Source: Lachnospiraceae bacterium JLR.KK002
GTDB taxonomy: Bacteria > Bacillota > Clostridia > Lachnospirales > Lachnospiraceae
DNA: 64,000 bases
Direction: 5' to 3'
Assembly (NCBI GenBank): GCA_036941025.1
Contig: JAYMNP010000001.1
Coordinates: 3,888,001-3,952,000, forward strand
In this document: positions 46,873-56,819 of the stretch, one piece after another
Numbering within the stretch: position 1 is the stretch's first letter
How the letters are laid out: each line of letters opens with the position of its first letter
Made by a program: the position numbers and the translations under genes
Notes under the pieces: model-generated
The model's database searches: none
Seen by the model: the letters and a program-made list of their open reading frames with translations, nothing else
Told to the model about the DNA's origin: nothing

Positions 46873-47627
46873 TTGACATTTCAGGATTTATTAGATATAA
46901 TGAACTCACAAACAAAACAACAGAGACAACAAACAAAATTCAAAGAAGGAGGTACAGACCACCGAAAACAGAATGTAATATCTCATAATTTAAGAAAGAG
47001 AGGTACGGACCACCAGAAGAGGAAAATGAAATCTTCTCAGTTTACAGGCAGAGGAGATACAGGACAGACAGAAATGAAATCTTTCCAATAAGGAATTTTG
47101 AAATGTATGGTCGGAAGTTGAATTTCTGAAACAGAATTATTTTCAGAAGCTGAAATCAGAAATGGAGTTTTCGGAATGGGAAATTATAATAAGGTTATTA
47201 TCCGAATTGCTGGTATTTAATCTGGATGATTCCGGACGGTTCAGACGTGAAACGGATATGAGCATAAGTGGTAACATCCGAACTTATATTTTCGGAATGG
47301 GGAAACAGGATGAGACGGAAGCGGATATGAGATGTTCTGTACAGGATTTAACAGAGGATTTACAGATTCAGAAGTCCGGACAGAAAGGTTTAAGAAAAAG
47401 GAGAAATCAGGAGGAATTTCAAGAGAAGCCCTGAGTTAGCAATCAAAGAAAAAGAGTGTATGATATTCCAGTTGGATTCGTTCATATATGGATACATACC
47501 ATTTGACTCAGAGGTAGCAAAATTTCCAGGAAAGGAATCAGGATTTCAGAAAGAATGAGGTAGAGTCCCATGGACAACATAGCATAGAAGGCTGCACCAG
47601 ATGAAGTTGATATCGGTGCAGCCTTTT
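46873..47627 (+). other. promoter-to-terminator transcription unit without recognisable product
   Basis: A perfect consensus promoter, TTGACA (46873-46878), 17 bases, TATAAT (46896-46901), and a terminator AAGGCTGCACC/GGTGCAGCC-TTTT at 47588-47627. The ~720 bases between hold purine-rich, internally repetitive DNA: three degenerate ~52-base units near 46945, 46993 and 47044 sharing GAGGTAC-GACCACC and AATGAAATCT. TTTTCGGAATGGG occurs twice (47169, 47290). The only ORFs are low-complexity (MKSSQFTGRGDTGQTEMKSFQ-type, 21 residues, from 47027; a 90-codon frame from 47162). It may be an RNA gene or a decayed gene. Confidence 0.5.
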
Positions 47628-47700
47628 AGTTGTTGGATATTTTTTCTTCGCCAGAACCCAGCCTGCCGGGCAGACTGAGACCGGGCGAAAATGTTTTATT

Positions 47701-49143
47701 CTAATATGCTTTTCCCCAGTAAACCAGTTTATGAGCCGGTTTTCCGCAGCAGACGCATACGTCGGAAACGGCCTTCTGTTCTTCCAGGGGCATACAGCGG
47801 GAAGTTGCTGTTGTGTCTTCTTTTATTTTATTTTCACATTCCGCATTGCCGCACCACATGGCACGTATAAATCCGGGTTTCTGTTCCACAGCGTCTTTGA
47901 AGGCGTCATAGGATGTTACATCTGAAATATGGGACTGCTGATGATTCTTAGCCCGTTCAAACATATCTTTCTGAATGGTTTTCAGAAGTTCTTTTGCAGT
48001 TGCGGCCGTATCTTCCAGTGCACATTCGATTTTTTCTCTGGTGTCCCTGCGTACCAGTACGCATTTTCCGGCTTCGATATCTTTGGGGCCCAGTTCCACG
48101 CGAATGGGGATTCCGCGCATTTCCTGTTCAGAGAATTTCCAGCCGGGACTCTTGTCGCTGTCGTCCATTTTCACACGAATGCCTGCCTGCTTCAATGTGT
48201 CTTTTAATTCGGCAGCCTTGTCAAGAACCCCTTCCTTATGCTGCTGAATGGGAATCACCATAACCTGAACCGGTGCGATTTCCGGTGGGAGCACCAGGCC
48301 GGAATCATCTCCGTGTACCATGATAATTGCGCCAATCAGGCGGGTAGTCATGCCCCAGGAAGTCTGGTGTACATATTGCAGTTTGTTGTCTCTGTCCGTG
48401 TACTGAATGTTGAATGCTCTGGCGAATCCGTCTCCGAAGTTGTGGCTGGTGCCGGACTGAAGAGCCTTTCCATCGTGCATTAACGCTTCAATGGTGTAGG
48501 TTGCTTCTGCGCCGGCAAATTTTTCTTTGTCTGTTTTCCGCCCGCGGATTACCGGCATTGCCAGTACTTCTTCACAGAAATCAGCGTAAAGGTGCAGCAT
48601 CTGAAGGGTTCGTTCTTCGGCTTCTTCTGCTGTGGCATGGGCTGTATGGCCTTCCTGCCAGAGGAATTCTCTGGAGCGCAGGAAAGGTCTGGTCTCTTTT
48701 TCCCAGCGGACAACAGAGCACCACTGATTGTAGCATTTGGGCAAATCGCGGTAAGACTGGATGTCATTTGCATAGAAGTCGCAGAACAGTGTCTCTGAGG
48801 TGGGTCTGACACACATTCTTTCCTGTAACGGATTCAGGCCTCCGTGGGTTACCCAGGCTACTTCGGGTGCAAATCCTTCCACGTGGTCCTTTTCTTTCTG
48901 CAGCAGGCTTTCCGGAATAAACATGGGCATATATACGTTTTCCACCCCTGTTTCTTTAAATCTCCGGTCCAGTTCTTTCTGGATGTTTTCCCAGATGGCA
49001 TAACCGGCAGGTTTGATTACCATGCAGCCCTTTACGCTGGAATACTCAATCAGTTCTGCTTTTTTGACCACATCCGTATACCATTGTGCAAAATCCACAT
49101 CCATGGATGTGATGGCTTCCACTAATTTTTTGTCCTTTGCCAT
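47701..49143 (-). CDS. proS: prolyl-tRNA synthetase (short, eukaryote/archaea-like type)
   Basis: 480 residues. Class II motifs: [37 protein letters not shown] and [13 protein letters not shown]. There is no YbaK-type editing insert between motifs 2 and 3, and the C-terminal zinc-binding domain ends KLVYWGKAY, so it is the short ProRS form found in many Firmicutes. It charges tRNA-Pro. Expression is controlled by the T-box leader directly upstream. Confidence 0.95.
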   Translation of the reverse strand: MAKDKKLVEAITSMDVDFAQWYTDVVKKAELIEYSSVKGCMVIKPAGYAIWENIQKELDRRFKETGVENVYMPMFIPESLLQKEKDHVEGFAPEVAWVTHGGLNPLQERMCVRPTSETLFCDFYANDIQSYRDLPKCYNQWCSVVRWEKETRPFLRSREFLWQEGHTAHATAEEAEERTLQMLHLYADFCEEVLAMPVIRGRKTDKEKFAGAEATYTIEALMHDGKALQSGTSHNFGDGFARAFNIQYTDRDNKLQYVHQTSWGMTTRLIGAIIMVHGDDSGLVLPPEIAPVQVMVIPIQQHKEGVLDKAAELKDTLKQAGIRVKMDDSDKSPGWKFSEQEMRGIPIRVELGPKDIEAGKCVLVRRDTREKIECALEDTAATAKELLKTIQKDMFERAKNHQQSHISDVTSYDAFKDAVEQKPGFIRAMWCGNAECENKIKEDTTATSRCMPLEEQKAVSDVCVCCGKPAHKLVYWGKAY

Positions 49144-49164
49144 GATGTTTTCTCCTTTTCTTTT

Positions 49165-49460
49165 CAGATTGCAAACAGTTAAGATAAAAAAAGCCGGATA
49201 TCCAATCCCCTCAGGGACCGGAAATCCGGCGGTACCACCCTTATTAACAGCAAAACTGCTGTTCGCTCAATGGCCTTAACGCGGCACTACGTCGTATTTT
49301 CATACGCGGCTCCAGGGCGGGTTCCGGACACTGGTATGGGAAATCTTTCACCGATGATTTCTTCTCTGTACATCTTCCTGTCCGTACTGATCCTTTTCTT
49401 CGCCAGTTTTCTGTGTTTGTTGGTAATGGTTATTCTAAGACAAATTATACGGATTGTCAA
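49165..49460 (-). promoter_or_regulatory. T-box riboswitch leader and promoter of proS
   Basis: Minus strand: TTGACA (49460-49455), 17 bases, TAGAAT (49437-49432). The leader contains an AGAGA motif and the antiterminator T-box AGGGTGGTACCGC (49242-49230), then terminator GCCGGATTTCCGG...GGATATCCGGC with seven Ts (49229-49186). Uncharged tRNA-Pro should favour antitermination. The specifier codon was not assigned with confidence. Confidence 0.9.
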
Positions 49461-50488
49461 GTCACCAGATAGATTTCCTTTATTAAAATGTAGGAAAGGG
49501 GGCCGAGAGCAAATCCCCACAGTCCGTAAATCTCCAGGCCCACATACATGGTTACGATTACTGCCAGGGGATGCATACCCAGTTTATTACCCAGAAGTTT
49601 TGGCTCCAGAATTTCGCGCATGAGGGTACATATGGTGTAAATAATGGTATAAATGGCTGCCAGCATGTATTTTCCCTGCACCAGTTCAATGACAGCCCAG
49701 GGTACAAAAATGGTTCCGGTTCCCAGAAAGGGCATGGCGTCGCAGATACCGATACCGCATCCCGCCAGCAGTGCATATTCATTTCCGGAAAAGTACAGTC
49801 CCGCCACACATATGACCGTGATGATTACCATGATGATGAGCTGAGATCTGACATAGGCTCCTCCGGCTTCGTAAGTCCTGCGGCAGACGTTCAGAGCCAT
49901 GTTTCCTACAGGATGACGCTCCAGTGCCTGGCGCATATTCCTGTAGTCTTTCAGTATCAGAATAGTACTGATGATGATTACAAAAAAGACGCCCAGGAAC
50001 ACAAACAGGTTTTTGGCATACAAAATGGTTCCGTTCATTACCGTGGGAAGCATGTTTGTTTTTGCATGGTTTATGAGTGACGGAAGCTGCTTTTCCACCC
50101 TGCTTTGAATCAGTTCGGCTTTGATACCGGTAATGTTTTCAATCTGGCAGCAGCATTCCTCCCAGAACACGCCGGCCTGTTGTTTGTAGCTCGGAAACTG
50201 TTCCATTATATTCCTGAGCTGCTCCAGGAGGGTTTTCAGGAAAAAGAATACTGCCAGCCCAAGGAGCAATAACAGGATTCCTACCAGCAGGGAAGCCCAT
50301 ATACCTCTTTTCAGTTTTAATTTATTCTCCAGTTTTTCGGTGAGCGGGTTCAGGAGTTTTGCCAGCAAAAAAGCAGCAAAAAAAGGAATTACCAGCGGAA
50401 ACAGCCAGCGGAGGCCGGCGTAAACAGCCAGAGTAATTCCCAGAACTTTTCCTATGCTCCGCATACTTTCTTTTGCTTCTGTTTTCAT
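49457..50488 (-). CDS. AI-2E/YtvI-family membrane transporter
   Basis: 343 residues from the ATG at 50488; a TTG extension to 50581 overlaps the previous gene and was not chosen. About eight membrane helices, with the family's C-terminal pattern YALLAGCGIGICDAMPFLGTG and ILEPKLLGNKLGMHPLAV. In endospore formers YtvI is a sporulation membrane protein; transport substrate unknown. Last gene of a four-gene minus-strand cluster. Confidence 0.85.
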   Translation of the reverse strand: MKTEAKESMRSIGKVLGITLAVYAGLRWLFPLVIPFFAAFLLAKLLNPLTEKLENKLKLKRGIWASLLVGILLLLLGLAVFFFLKTLLEQLRNIMEQFPSYKQQAGVFWEECCCQIENITGIKAELIQSRVEKQLPSLINHAKTNMLPTVMNGTILYAKNLFVFLGVFFVIIISTILILKDYRNMRQALERHPVGNMALNVCRRTYEAGGAYVRSQLIIMVIITVICVAGLYFSGNEYALLAGCGIGICDAMPFLGTGTIFVPWAVIELVQGKYMLAAIYTIIYTICTLMREILEPKLLGNKLGMHPLAVIVTMYVGLEIYGLWGFALGPLSYILIKEIYLVT

Positions 50489-50564
50489 GAAATCAGTATG
50501 CGGTATTTTCCGTCTTTTATGCGGGAAACACAGGCCTGGTTGAATGTTCCATGCCAGGCAGATG

Positions 50565-51242
50565 TTACATGAGTTCTGCAAACAGTTTTCCCATGGGCTG
50601 AACGCAGAATTCCACAGGTGCTCCCGTGGAGGGATGCTGAAATGACGTCCGGATGGAGCAAAGTCCCACCGGAAGATAACCTGGCGGACAGTTTTTGTTG
50701 TATTTTTTGTCGCCCAGAAGGGGATGGCCTGCGTGAGCCATCTGCACGCGAATCTGATGATGGCGTCCGGTGTCCAGACGGATATTCAGCAGACTGACCG
50801 GTCCTTTGGAATAAGGCGTTTCATGAAATACACGCTGTACTTCATAAAAAAGTCTGGCTGATTTAGCGCCTTTGGTGTTTTTGGAAACTACCTGGGATGT
50901 GTTGGTTTTTCCATCTCGTAAAAGCCAGTCCTCCAAAATACCGGAAGACTCTGAAAAGATGCCTTCTGCCAGTGCCAGGTATTCCTTTTTTACTGTTTTT
51001 TCCTGTACCTGCCGGCTCAGTATGGCTGCGGCCTGCCGGTTTCTGGCAAATACCATAATCCCTTCCACAGGCTGATCCAGACGCCGGATAATGAACACGT
51101 CTGAGGATTCCTTTTTGTCTGCAAAATAATTCCGCAGCATACTCACCATATCGGACTGGCTGGTTCTGGCAGTCTGTACGGGGATTCCCGGCATTTTATG
51201 GCAGACAATAATGTCCTGGTCTTCGTATATGATGTCTGTCAT
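50565..51242 (-). CDS. RluA-family RNA pseudouridine synthase
   Basis: 225 residues. Catalytic segment FIIRRLDQPVEGIMVFA (Asp in RLD), KEYLALAEG and RLDTGRHHQIRVQMAHAGHPLLGD are family signatures. The S4 domain is absent, as in short members. Starts 3 bases after the response regulator stop, so co-transcribed with the two-component genes. Target RNA position unknown. Confidence 0.9.
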   Translation of the reverse strand: MTDIIYEDQDIIVCHKMPGIPVQTARTSQSDMVSMLRNYFADKKESSDVFIIRRLDQPVEGIMVFARNRQAAAILSRQVQEKTVKKEYLALAEGIFSESSGILEDWLLRDGKTNTSQVVSKNTKGAKSARLFYEVQRVFHETPYSKGPVSLLNIRLDTGRHHQIRVQMAHAGHPLLGDKKYNKNCPPGYLPVGLCSIRTSFQHPSTGAPVEFCVQPMGKLFAELM

Positions 51243-51245
51243 AAT

Positions 51246-51935
51246 TTATACCTTAAACCGATAGCCTACGCCCCATATGGTTTCGATGTACTGGGGCTTG
51301 GTGGTGCTGAATTCGATTTTCTCCCGTATTTTCTTAATGTGTACGGTGACGGTTGCAATATCTCCCACCGATTCCAGATCCCAGATCTGGCTGAACAGTT
51401 CTTCTTTGGAGAATACGTGGTTGGGGTTCTGAGCAAGGAATGTGAGCAGGTCAAATTCCTTGGTGGTAAACTGTTTTTCTTCATCATTAACCCATACCCG
51501 GCGCGCTGTTTTGTCAATTTTCAGGCCGCGGATTTCGATGACGTCATTTTCCTGAATGCTGCTGTTGATCAGGCGTTCGTAGCGGGAGAGGTGAGCTTTT
51601 ACCCTGGCCACCAGTTCGCTGGGGGAAAAGGGCTTGGTAATGTAGTCGTCTGCGCCCAGTCCCAGGCCGCGGATTTTATCAATGTCGTCTTTTTTGGCGG
51701 ATACCATTAAAATAGGGGTATTTTTATTTTCCCGGATTTTTTTGCAGATTTCAAATCCGTCTACCCCCGGCAGCATTAAGTCCAGAATGAACATGTCAAA
51801 TTCTTCGCTTAACGCCCGTGCGAGGCCCTGATTGCCGTTATTTTCAATTTCCACATGGAAGCCGCTCAGCTCCAGATAATCTTTTTCCAGATCGGCGATT
51901 GCCACTTCATCCTCAATAATCAATACTTTGCTCAA
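51246..51935 (-). CDS. OmpR-family response regulator
   Basis: 229 residues: receiver LIIEDEVAIADLEKDYL, FILDLMLPGVDGFEICKK, ADDYITKPF; winged helix TTKEFDLLTFLAQNPNH and VHIKKIREKIE-, ending GVGYRFKV. Overlaps the kinase stop by ATGA, so the pair is translationally coupled. Likely controls cell-envelope functions; target not identifiable. Confidence 0.93.
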   Translation of the reverse strand: MSKVLIIEDEVAIADLEKDYLELSGFHVEIENNGNQGLARALSEEFDMFILDLMLPGVDGFEICKKIRENKNTPILMVSAKKDDIDKIRGLGLGADDYITKPFSPSELVARVKAHLSRYERLINSSIQENDVIEIRGLKIDKTARRVWVNDEEKQFTTKEFDLLTFLAQNPNHVFSKEELFSQIWDLESVGDIATVTVHIKKIREKIEFSTTKPQYIETIWGVGYRFKV

Positions 51936-53422
51936 TTTATTACCTCCTGGTATTTCCGGATTACAAAATACATAATGGTTCCCGTATCTTCTTTGCTGTT
52001 CGCCCAGATTTTTCCGCCGTGGTCCTCAATAATTTTCTTTACGATGGACAGGCCGATACCGCTGCCTCCGGTGGCTGAATTCCTGGAAGCGTCCGTGCGG
52101 TAAAAGCGGTCGAAAATGTAGGGCAGATCTCTGGCGGCGATTCCTTTACCGTTATCTTCAATCTCAACCTGAATAAAATCCCCCACATCCCGGATGCGCA
52201 TATTGATAAAGCCCTGAGATTTGTCCAGGTATTTGACGGAATTGCCGATAATATTGTTAATGACACGCCGGAGCTGTTCCGGGTCTGCAATAATCAGCAC
52301 GTCTTTGTCTGCATAGTTGATATAGGTGAGCTTGATATTTTTGGCCTCTAAATCCAGACCTACTTCTTCCACACAGTCTTCAAAGTAATCTGCCACATTG
52401 ATTCGGTTAAAATTATAAGGGATTCGGTTGGTATCAATTCTGGAATACAGTGTCAGCTCGTTAATCAGCATGTCCATTTCATTTGCTTTATTGTAAATAG
52501 TACGGATGTATTTGTCATGCTTTTCCGGCGTGTCCGCTACTCCGTCCATAATGCCCTCCACATATCCTTTGATGGCTGTGATGGGGGTTTTCAAATCGTG
52601 GGAAATATTACTGATTAAGACTTTGTTTTCTTTTTCTCCGGCTACTTTTTCTTCTGCTGACTCCTTCAGACGAAGCCGCATTTCCTCAAAGTTTCGGCAG
52701 AGTTCTCCGATTTCGTCCTTTCCTTCGGCATCGACGGTGAAATCCAGGTTGCCGGCTTTGATATTCTGAGCAGCTATTTCCAGCCTGCGAATGGGATTGA
52801 TAATTCCCTGATAAATCCAGACTGTCAGCATTCCTGCGGTGAAAATCAGAATCAGAAGCACTGAAATCATCAAATCCAGCAGAACGCCTTTGATTTCCGG
52901 CAGAATCCGCTCCATGGATGTGACGATAAAGACGCTTCCGTTGCCTCCGTCCTGAAAGTTAAAATCAATCTGTTTGATGAGGGCCTGTTCTTCCCCTTCC
53001 ATATAGAATCCGGAAGCTGCGCTTTGTATGGTATCGCTGTCATATTCCGGCAGATCTTCTTCCAGTATGATTTCAGAACCGGTATTTCCGTTGAAAATCA
53101 GTTCTTTCCCTTTACGGACCAGGAGATAGGAGTATTTATCTGAGAGCTGTCGGTTGACCTTTTCCAGCCAGGCGGGGTCTTCCAGCTGTTCCGGCTGGTT
53201 TTTTGCCACCTTCTGGAGGTCTTCATACGTTGATTTGGTAAAGTGGCTGAGCACTTTAAAGGAATTTACAAAATAGTCATAGGCATTGCCGTCTATATTG
53301 TAAATCTGGCGTACCGCTTTCATCTGGTACTGGCCGAATCCCCATATGGTTGCCACTGCCAGAAGCACCGGCACAAATATAATAATACAGAATGAAATGA
53401 TTAATCTGGTCCTTAATTTCAT
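51932..53422 (-). CDS. HAMP-domain sensor histidine kinase
   Basis: 496 residues. Membrane helix about 7-30, extracellular sensor about 31-185, second helix about 190-212, HAMP (INPIRRLEIAAQNIKAGNLD), H-box LISNISHDLKTPITAIKGY, and HATPase motifs NNIIGNSVKYLDK, EDNGKGI and GSGIGLSIVKKI. GGAGG precedes the ATG, and TATAAT lies at 53456-53451 on the minus strand. First gene of the kinase-regulator-RluA-YtvI operon. Confidence 0.93.
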   Translation of the reverse strand: MKLRTRLIISFCIIIFVPVLLAVATIWGFGQYQMKAVRQIYNIDGNAYDYFVNSFKVLSHFTKSTYEDLQKVAKNQPEQLEDPAWLEKVNRQLSDKYSYLLVRKGKELIFNGNTGSEIILEEDLPEYDSDTIQSAASGFYMEGEEQALIKQIDFNFQDGGNGSVFIVTSMERILPEIKGVLLDLMISVLLILIFTAGMLTVWIYQGIINPIRRLEIAAQNIKAGNLDFTVDAEGKDEIGELCRNFEEMRLRLKESAEEKVAGEKENKVLISNISHDLKTPITAIKGYVEGIMDGVADTPEKHDKYIRTIYNKANEMDMLINELTLYSRIDTNRIPYNFNRINVADYFEDCVEEVGLDLEAKNIKLTYINYADKDVLIIADPEQLRRVINNIIGNSVKYLDKSQGFINMRIRDVGDFIQVEIEDNGKGIAARDLPYIFDRFYRTDASRNSATGGSGIGLSIVKKIIEDHGGKIWANSKEDTGTIMYFVIRKYQEVIN

Positions 53423-53556
53423 AATAATGCTGTAACCTCCGACAGCTTATATTATACCAGTTTTTGTAGAAAATCATATGGAAAATTTATAAAAATTTAT
53501 AAAATTTGTATAAATTCATCGTTTTCCATATCCTGTGGGGAAATATGATATAATAT

Positions 53557-53600
53557 AAAAGCTGAACGGCCTGTAAATCAAAGGCTGCTCAGCTTTATTT
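53557..53600. terminator. bidirectional terminator downstream of murA
   Basis: AAAAGCTGA (53557-53565) pairs with TCAGCTTT (53589-53596), with GGCC-like inner pairing, A/T-rich on both sides. Confidence 0.65.
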
Positions 53601-53680
53601 TTAAAATTCTGTTTAAAGATTTTTCCGGACGTTCCTGAGAGATGGTTCCGTCATATTCCGGTTCTTTACGAAAAAGTTCC

Positions 53681-54973
53681 TCAGCTTACCTTAAACTGGA
53701 ACTTCTGAATCTCTTTCTCGGTGCTGACCTTCTCAATCTGGGCTCCGAGGCCTTCCAGCTTGGTCTCAAAAGATTCATAACCCCGCTGGATATAGTGGAT
53801 ATCGTCAACGATGGTAATGCCTTCAGCGGAAAGGCCTGCAATGACAAGAGCAGCTCCGGCCCTTAAATCCGGTGCGCTGACTCTGGCTCCGGTATAGCCT
53901 TTCACCCCGTTGATAATGGCAATATTGCTTTCTACTTTAATATCTGCGCCCATACGGGTCAGCTCATCCACGTATTTGAAGCGATTTTCAAAGATACCTT
54001 CTGTTACAGTGCTGGTTCCCTGGGCAATTCCCAGTACCACGGACATCTGGGGCTGCATATCCGTAGGAAATCCCGGATAGGGCAGAGTAGTAACCTGTGT
54101 ATGCCGCAGAGGCTTTGAGGCTACCACGCGGACAGCATCGTCAAATTCTTCCACTTCACAGCCTGCCTCCAGCAATTTGGCTGTGGTGGCTTCCAGGTGT
54201 TTGGGAATCACATTCTTGACCGTAACGTCTCCTTTGGTGGCTGCCGCCGCGAACATAAAGGTACCTGCTTCAATCTGGTCCGGAATGACGGAGTATTCTG
54301 TCTTATGGAGTTTCTCCACTCCCACAATACGGATAACATCGGTGCCCGCACCGCGGATATTTGCCCCCATGCTGTTCAGGAAATTGGCCACATCCACCAC
54401 ATGAGGCTCTTTGGCTGCATTTTCAATGGTAGTTTTTCCTTCTGCCATAACCGCCGCCATCATAATATTAATGGTGGCGCCCACAGATACCTTGTCTAAA
54501 TAAATGTGGCTTCCGATTAAACGATCTGCTTCTGCCGCAACTGCGCCGTTGCGGATTTCCACATGGGCTCCCAGGGCGCGGAATCCCTTAATATGCAAAT
54601 CCATGGGCCGGCTTCCGATATTGCAGCCGCCAGGCAGGGTCACCTCCGCACGCTTGTATTTGCCCAGCATTGAGCCCAGCAAATAGTAGGAGGCTCTGAT
54701 TTTTTTCATAGAATCATAGTCTACCGGAATATCTTTTACAAAAGAACCATTTATTTTAACGGTGTGTGCGTCTGTTCTGTCTATTTTTGCTCCAATGTCT
54801 CCCATTGCCTGAAGCAGAGCATTAATATCCCTTACATCGGGTAAATTATCTATCGTTACGGTCTCATCCGTCATGATGGCTGCTGCCAGAATTGCAAGGG
54901 CCGCATTTTTGGCTCCGCTGATTTCCACTTCGCCGACTAACGGATTACCTCCTTTAATCACATACTGTTCCAT
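53681..54973 (-). CDS. murA: UDP-N-acetylglucosamine 1-carboxyvinyltransferase
   Basis: 430 residues. First committed step of peptidoglycan synthesis. ISGAKNAALAILAAA at the N-terminus and the catalytic Cys loop LPGGCNIGSRPMDLH (a Cys, so fosfomycin-type inhibition is expected). GYPGFPTDMQPQ-like LPYPGFPTDMQPQ and DLRAGAALVIAGL complete the signature. Normal length and intact. Confidence 0.96.
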   Translation of the reverse strand: MEQYVIKGGNPLVGEVEISGAKNAALAILAAAIMTDETVTIDNLPDVRDINALLQAMGDIGAKIDRTDAHTVKINGSFVKDIPVDYDSMKKIRASYYLLGSMLGKYKRAEVTLPGGCNIGSRPMDLHIKGFRALGAHVEIRNGAVAAEADRLIGSHIYLDKVSVGATINIMMAAVMAEGKTTIENAAKEPHVVDVANFLNSMGANIRGAGTDVIRIVGVEKLHKTEYSVIPDQIEAGTFMFAAAATKGDVTVKNVIPKHLEATTAKLLEAGCEVEEFDDAVRVVASKPLRHTQVTTLPYPGFPTDMQPQMSVVLGIAQGTSTVTEGIFENRFKYVDELTRMGADIKVESNIAIINGVKGYTGARVSAPDLRAGAALVIAGLSAEGITIVDDIHYIQRGYESFETKLEGLGAQIEKVSTEKEIQKFQFKVS

Positions 54974-55068
54974 ATTGCACCTCTATGCTATATTTTTCGT
55001 ACAGGAAGTTATCATAGTAACATCTTTTTGCCTTTGTCATGTTTTTGACAAAAAAATCTTTATGTACT

Positions 55069-55096
55069 ATTATAACACACTTTGTCGATTTGTAAA
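55069..55096 (-). promoter_or_regulatory. promoter upstream of murA
   Basis: Minus strand TTTACA (55096-55091), 16 bases, TATAAT (55074-55069), leaving a ~95-base leader before murA. Confidence 0.5.
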
Positions 55097-55367
55097 TCTT
55101 TCCTTTTCCGGGGGTCACGTGTCAGCACCGTATGTTCAGTACCGGGCTGTGGTTATCAGCTTATCTTATTTTATGCCGAAATGCCGGAACGGTGCATGAC
55201 CTTTCTGAAAATCACTGTTTTTAGTATGGGCGTTTCCTGGAAATTCATGCGCCTTTTTCCTGTGTTTGTCCAATTTAAGATTTTGCAGTGTTGAAGCCAT
55301 AAAACAGGCTCCGGTTGTTATCTTACCATATTTCTTTCTAAATTCCTACTGTTTTTTTTATAAAAAA

Positions 55368-55447
55368 GAATGCGCAGGCGCATTCTTTGCGCGCGGGCGG
55401 ATTGCGCAGCAATAAATTTCATCTCCGCGAGCTGCGCATCCCGCCCG
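55368..55447 (-). other. GC-rich double hairpin ending in a terminator (possible small RNA)
   Basis: In the gene-free stretch 54974-55487. CGGGCGGATTGCGCAGC (55394-55410) pairs with GCTGCGCATCCCGCCCG (55431-55447) with two mismatches. Then GAATGCGC/GCGCATTC (55368-55385) is followed on the minus strand by six Ts, a classic terminator. Only ~100 bases separate it from the terminator of the lipoprotein gene. The remainder of the stretch shows nothing clear. Confidence 0.5.
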
Positions 55448-55474
55448 GAGGGCTTTCTCTTACAGGAAATTAAT

Positions 55475-55510
55475 AAAAAGCGTGGTATCACTCGAATACC
55501 ACGCTTTTTT
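55475..55510. terminator. terminator overlapping the PrcB-like gene end
   Basis: AAAAAGCGTGGTAT pairs with ATACCACGCTTTTTT; the lipoprotein stop codon lies within it. Confidence 0.75.
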
Positions 55511-55916
55511 CCAGATATTTTGTCTGAATTACAATATAGGGATAAGATTTTACCTGATTGATTTTTTCTCCTTTGGAAGGACCGATTAAAGTGGTGTCAA
55601 AGTAAATGGCATTTCTGGTCAGATAGCAGTCATTGACAGAGATGCTGTAACCGCCGGTTTCCTGTACTCCGTATCCTGCGGCAATGTACAGATATTCTTT
55701 ATCCGTGTAGGTCAGCTTGAATATGCTTTCTTTTTTTTCTTCAATGACTGACAGAAATTCCTCCGGAATGTCTTTTTCTTCCAGTATTTCGTAGGACAGG
55801 TCCTTCAGCTTTTCCGTGTCTGTTTCTTCCAGTCCGCAGCCGGGCAGAACAGGCAGGCTGGTCAGCAGCAGGAGAAGTAGTCCCCGGATGAACAGGCTCC
55901 GATAGATTTTTTTCAT
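55488..55916 (-). CDS. PrcB-like lipoprotein
   Basis: 142 residues from the ATG at 55916, chosen because AAGGA sits 7 bases upstream. Signal peptide with lipobox VLPGC. The C-terminal GYGVQETGGYSISVNDCYL resembles the PrcB protease-complex domain. Anchored outside the membrane; partner protease not nearby. Function not established. Confidence 0.78.
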   Translation of the reverse strand: MKKIYRSLFIRGLLLLLLTSLPVLPGCGLEETDTEKLKDLSYEILEEKDIPEEFLSVIEEKKESIFKLTYTDKEYLYIAAGYGVQETGGYSISVNDCYLTRNAIYFDTTLIGPSKGEKINQVKSYPYIVIQTKYLEKSVVFE

Positions 55917-55979
55917 AAGACGTTCCTTCATTTTTATACATTCTTCCTGAATTTTATGAAAAAATTCTGTTATTTATGA

Positions 55980-56008
55980 TTGTATTTCCCGTTTTCACTC
56001 TGTATAAT
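55980..56008 (+). promoter_or_regulatory. promoter of plsC-like gene
   Basis: TTGTAT (55980-55985), 17 bases, TATAAT (56003-56008), 40 bases before the start. Confidence 0.65.
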
Positions 56009-56047
56009 ATAGAAAGTGAATCATTGATAAGGAAAAGGTAGAATACT

Positions 56048-56785
56048 ATGATACGAATAATTTTGGTGGCGTTTTTTTTGATTACTTTCCTGATTCTTTC
56101 CATTCCGGTTCTGATTGTGGAACAGATTCTGAAGAAATTCAATCCTTATGCTGCGGATATCAGCAGTCTGCGGATTGTTCAGTGGGCCTTTCGGGTGGTG
56201 CTGTTCCTGGCGGGGACGGATATTACGGTAATCGGGGAAGAACATGTGCCGAAAGATCAGCCTGTGCTTTATATCCCGAATCATCTCAGTTACTTTGATA
56301 TTGTGATTACTTATTCCAGATGTCCCGGCCTGACCGGCTATATTGCCAAAGATAAAATGGAGCGCTATCCGTTGCTTTCCACCTGGATGAAACGGTTATA
56401 CTGTCTGTTTCTGGACCGGGAGGATATGCGGGAAGGGCTGAAAATGGTTCTGACAGGGATTGACCATATTAAGCATGGGATTTCCATCTGTATTTTCCCG
56501 GAGGGCACGAGAAATCCCAATCCGGAAGAAGGCATGATGCCTTTTAAAGAGGGAAGTCTGAAAATGGCTGAAAAAACAGGATGTCCTGTGATTCCCGTTG
56601 CCATTTCCAATACCCATAACATCTTTGAAAGCCATATGCCTTTTATCCGGAAATGTCATGTAATTGTGGAATACGGAGAGCCCATTCTGCTCAAAGAACT
56701 GGATAAGGAGCAGCGGAAGTTCTCCGGAGCCTATACCCGTTCCAAAATTGAAGAAATGCTGAAAAAGCATCAGGATATGCTGTAG
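56048..56785 (+). CDS. plsC: 1-acyl-sn-glycerol-3-phosphate acyltransferase
   Basis: 245 residues. N-terminal membrane helix (2-22); acyltransferase motifs NHLSYFD (the H-x4-D pair), FLDREDMR, FPEGTRNPNPEEG and IPVAISNTHNIF. Makes phosphatidic acid for membrane lipids at the inner face of the membrane. Single gene with its own promoter, oriented against its neighbours. Confidence 0.92.
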   Translation: MIRIILVAFFLITFLILSIPVLIVEQILKKFNPYAADISSLRIVQWAFRVVLFLAGTDITVIGEEHVPKDQPVLYIPNHLSYFDIVITYSRCPGLTGYIAKDKMERYPLLSTWMKRLYCLFLDREDMREGLKMVLTGIDHIKHGISICIFPEGTRNPNPEEGMMPFKEGSLKMAEKTGCPVIPVAISNTHNIFESHMPFIRKCHVIVEYGEPILLKELDKEQRKFSGAYTRSKIEEMLKKHQDML

Positions 56786-56819
56786 GAAGTTCTTATGGGG
56801 TTCCTGCAGCATAAAATGA

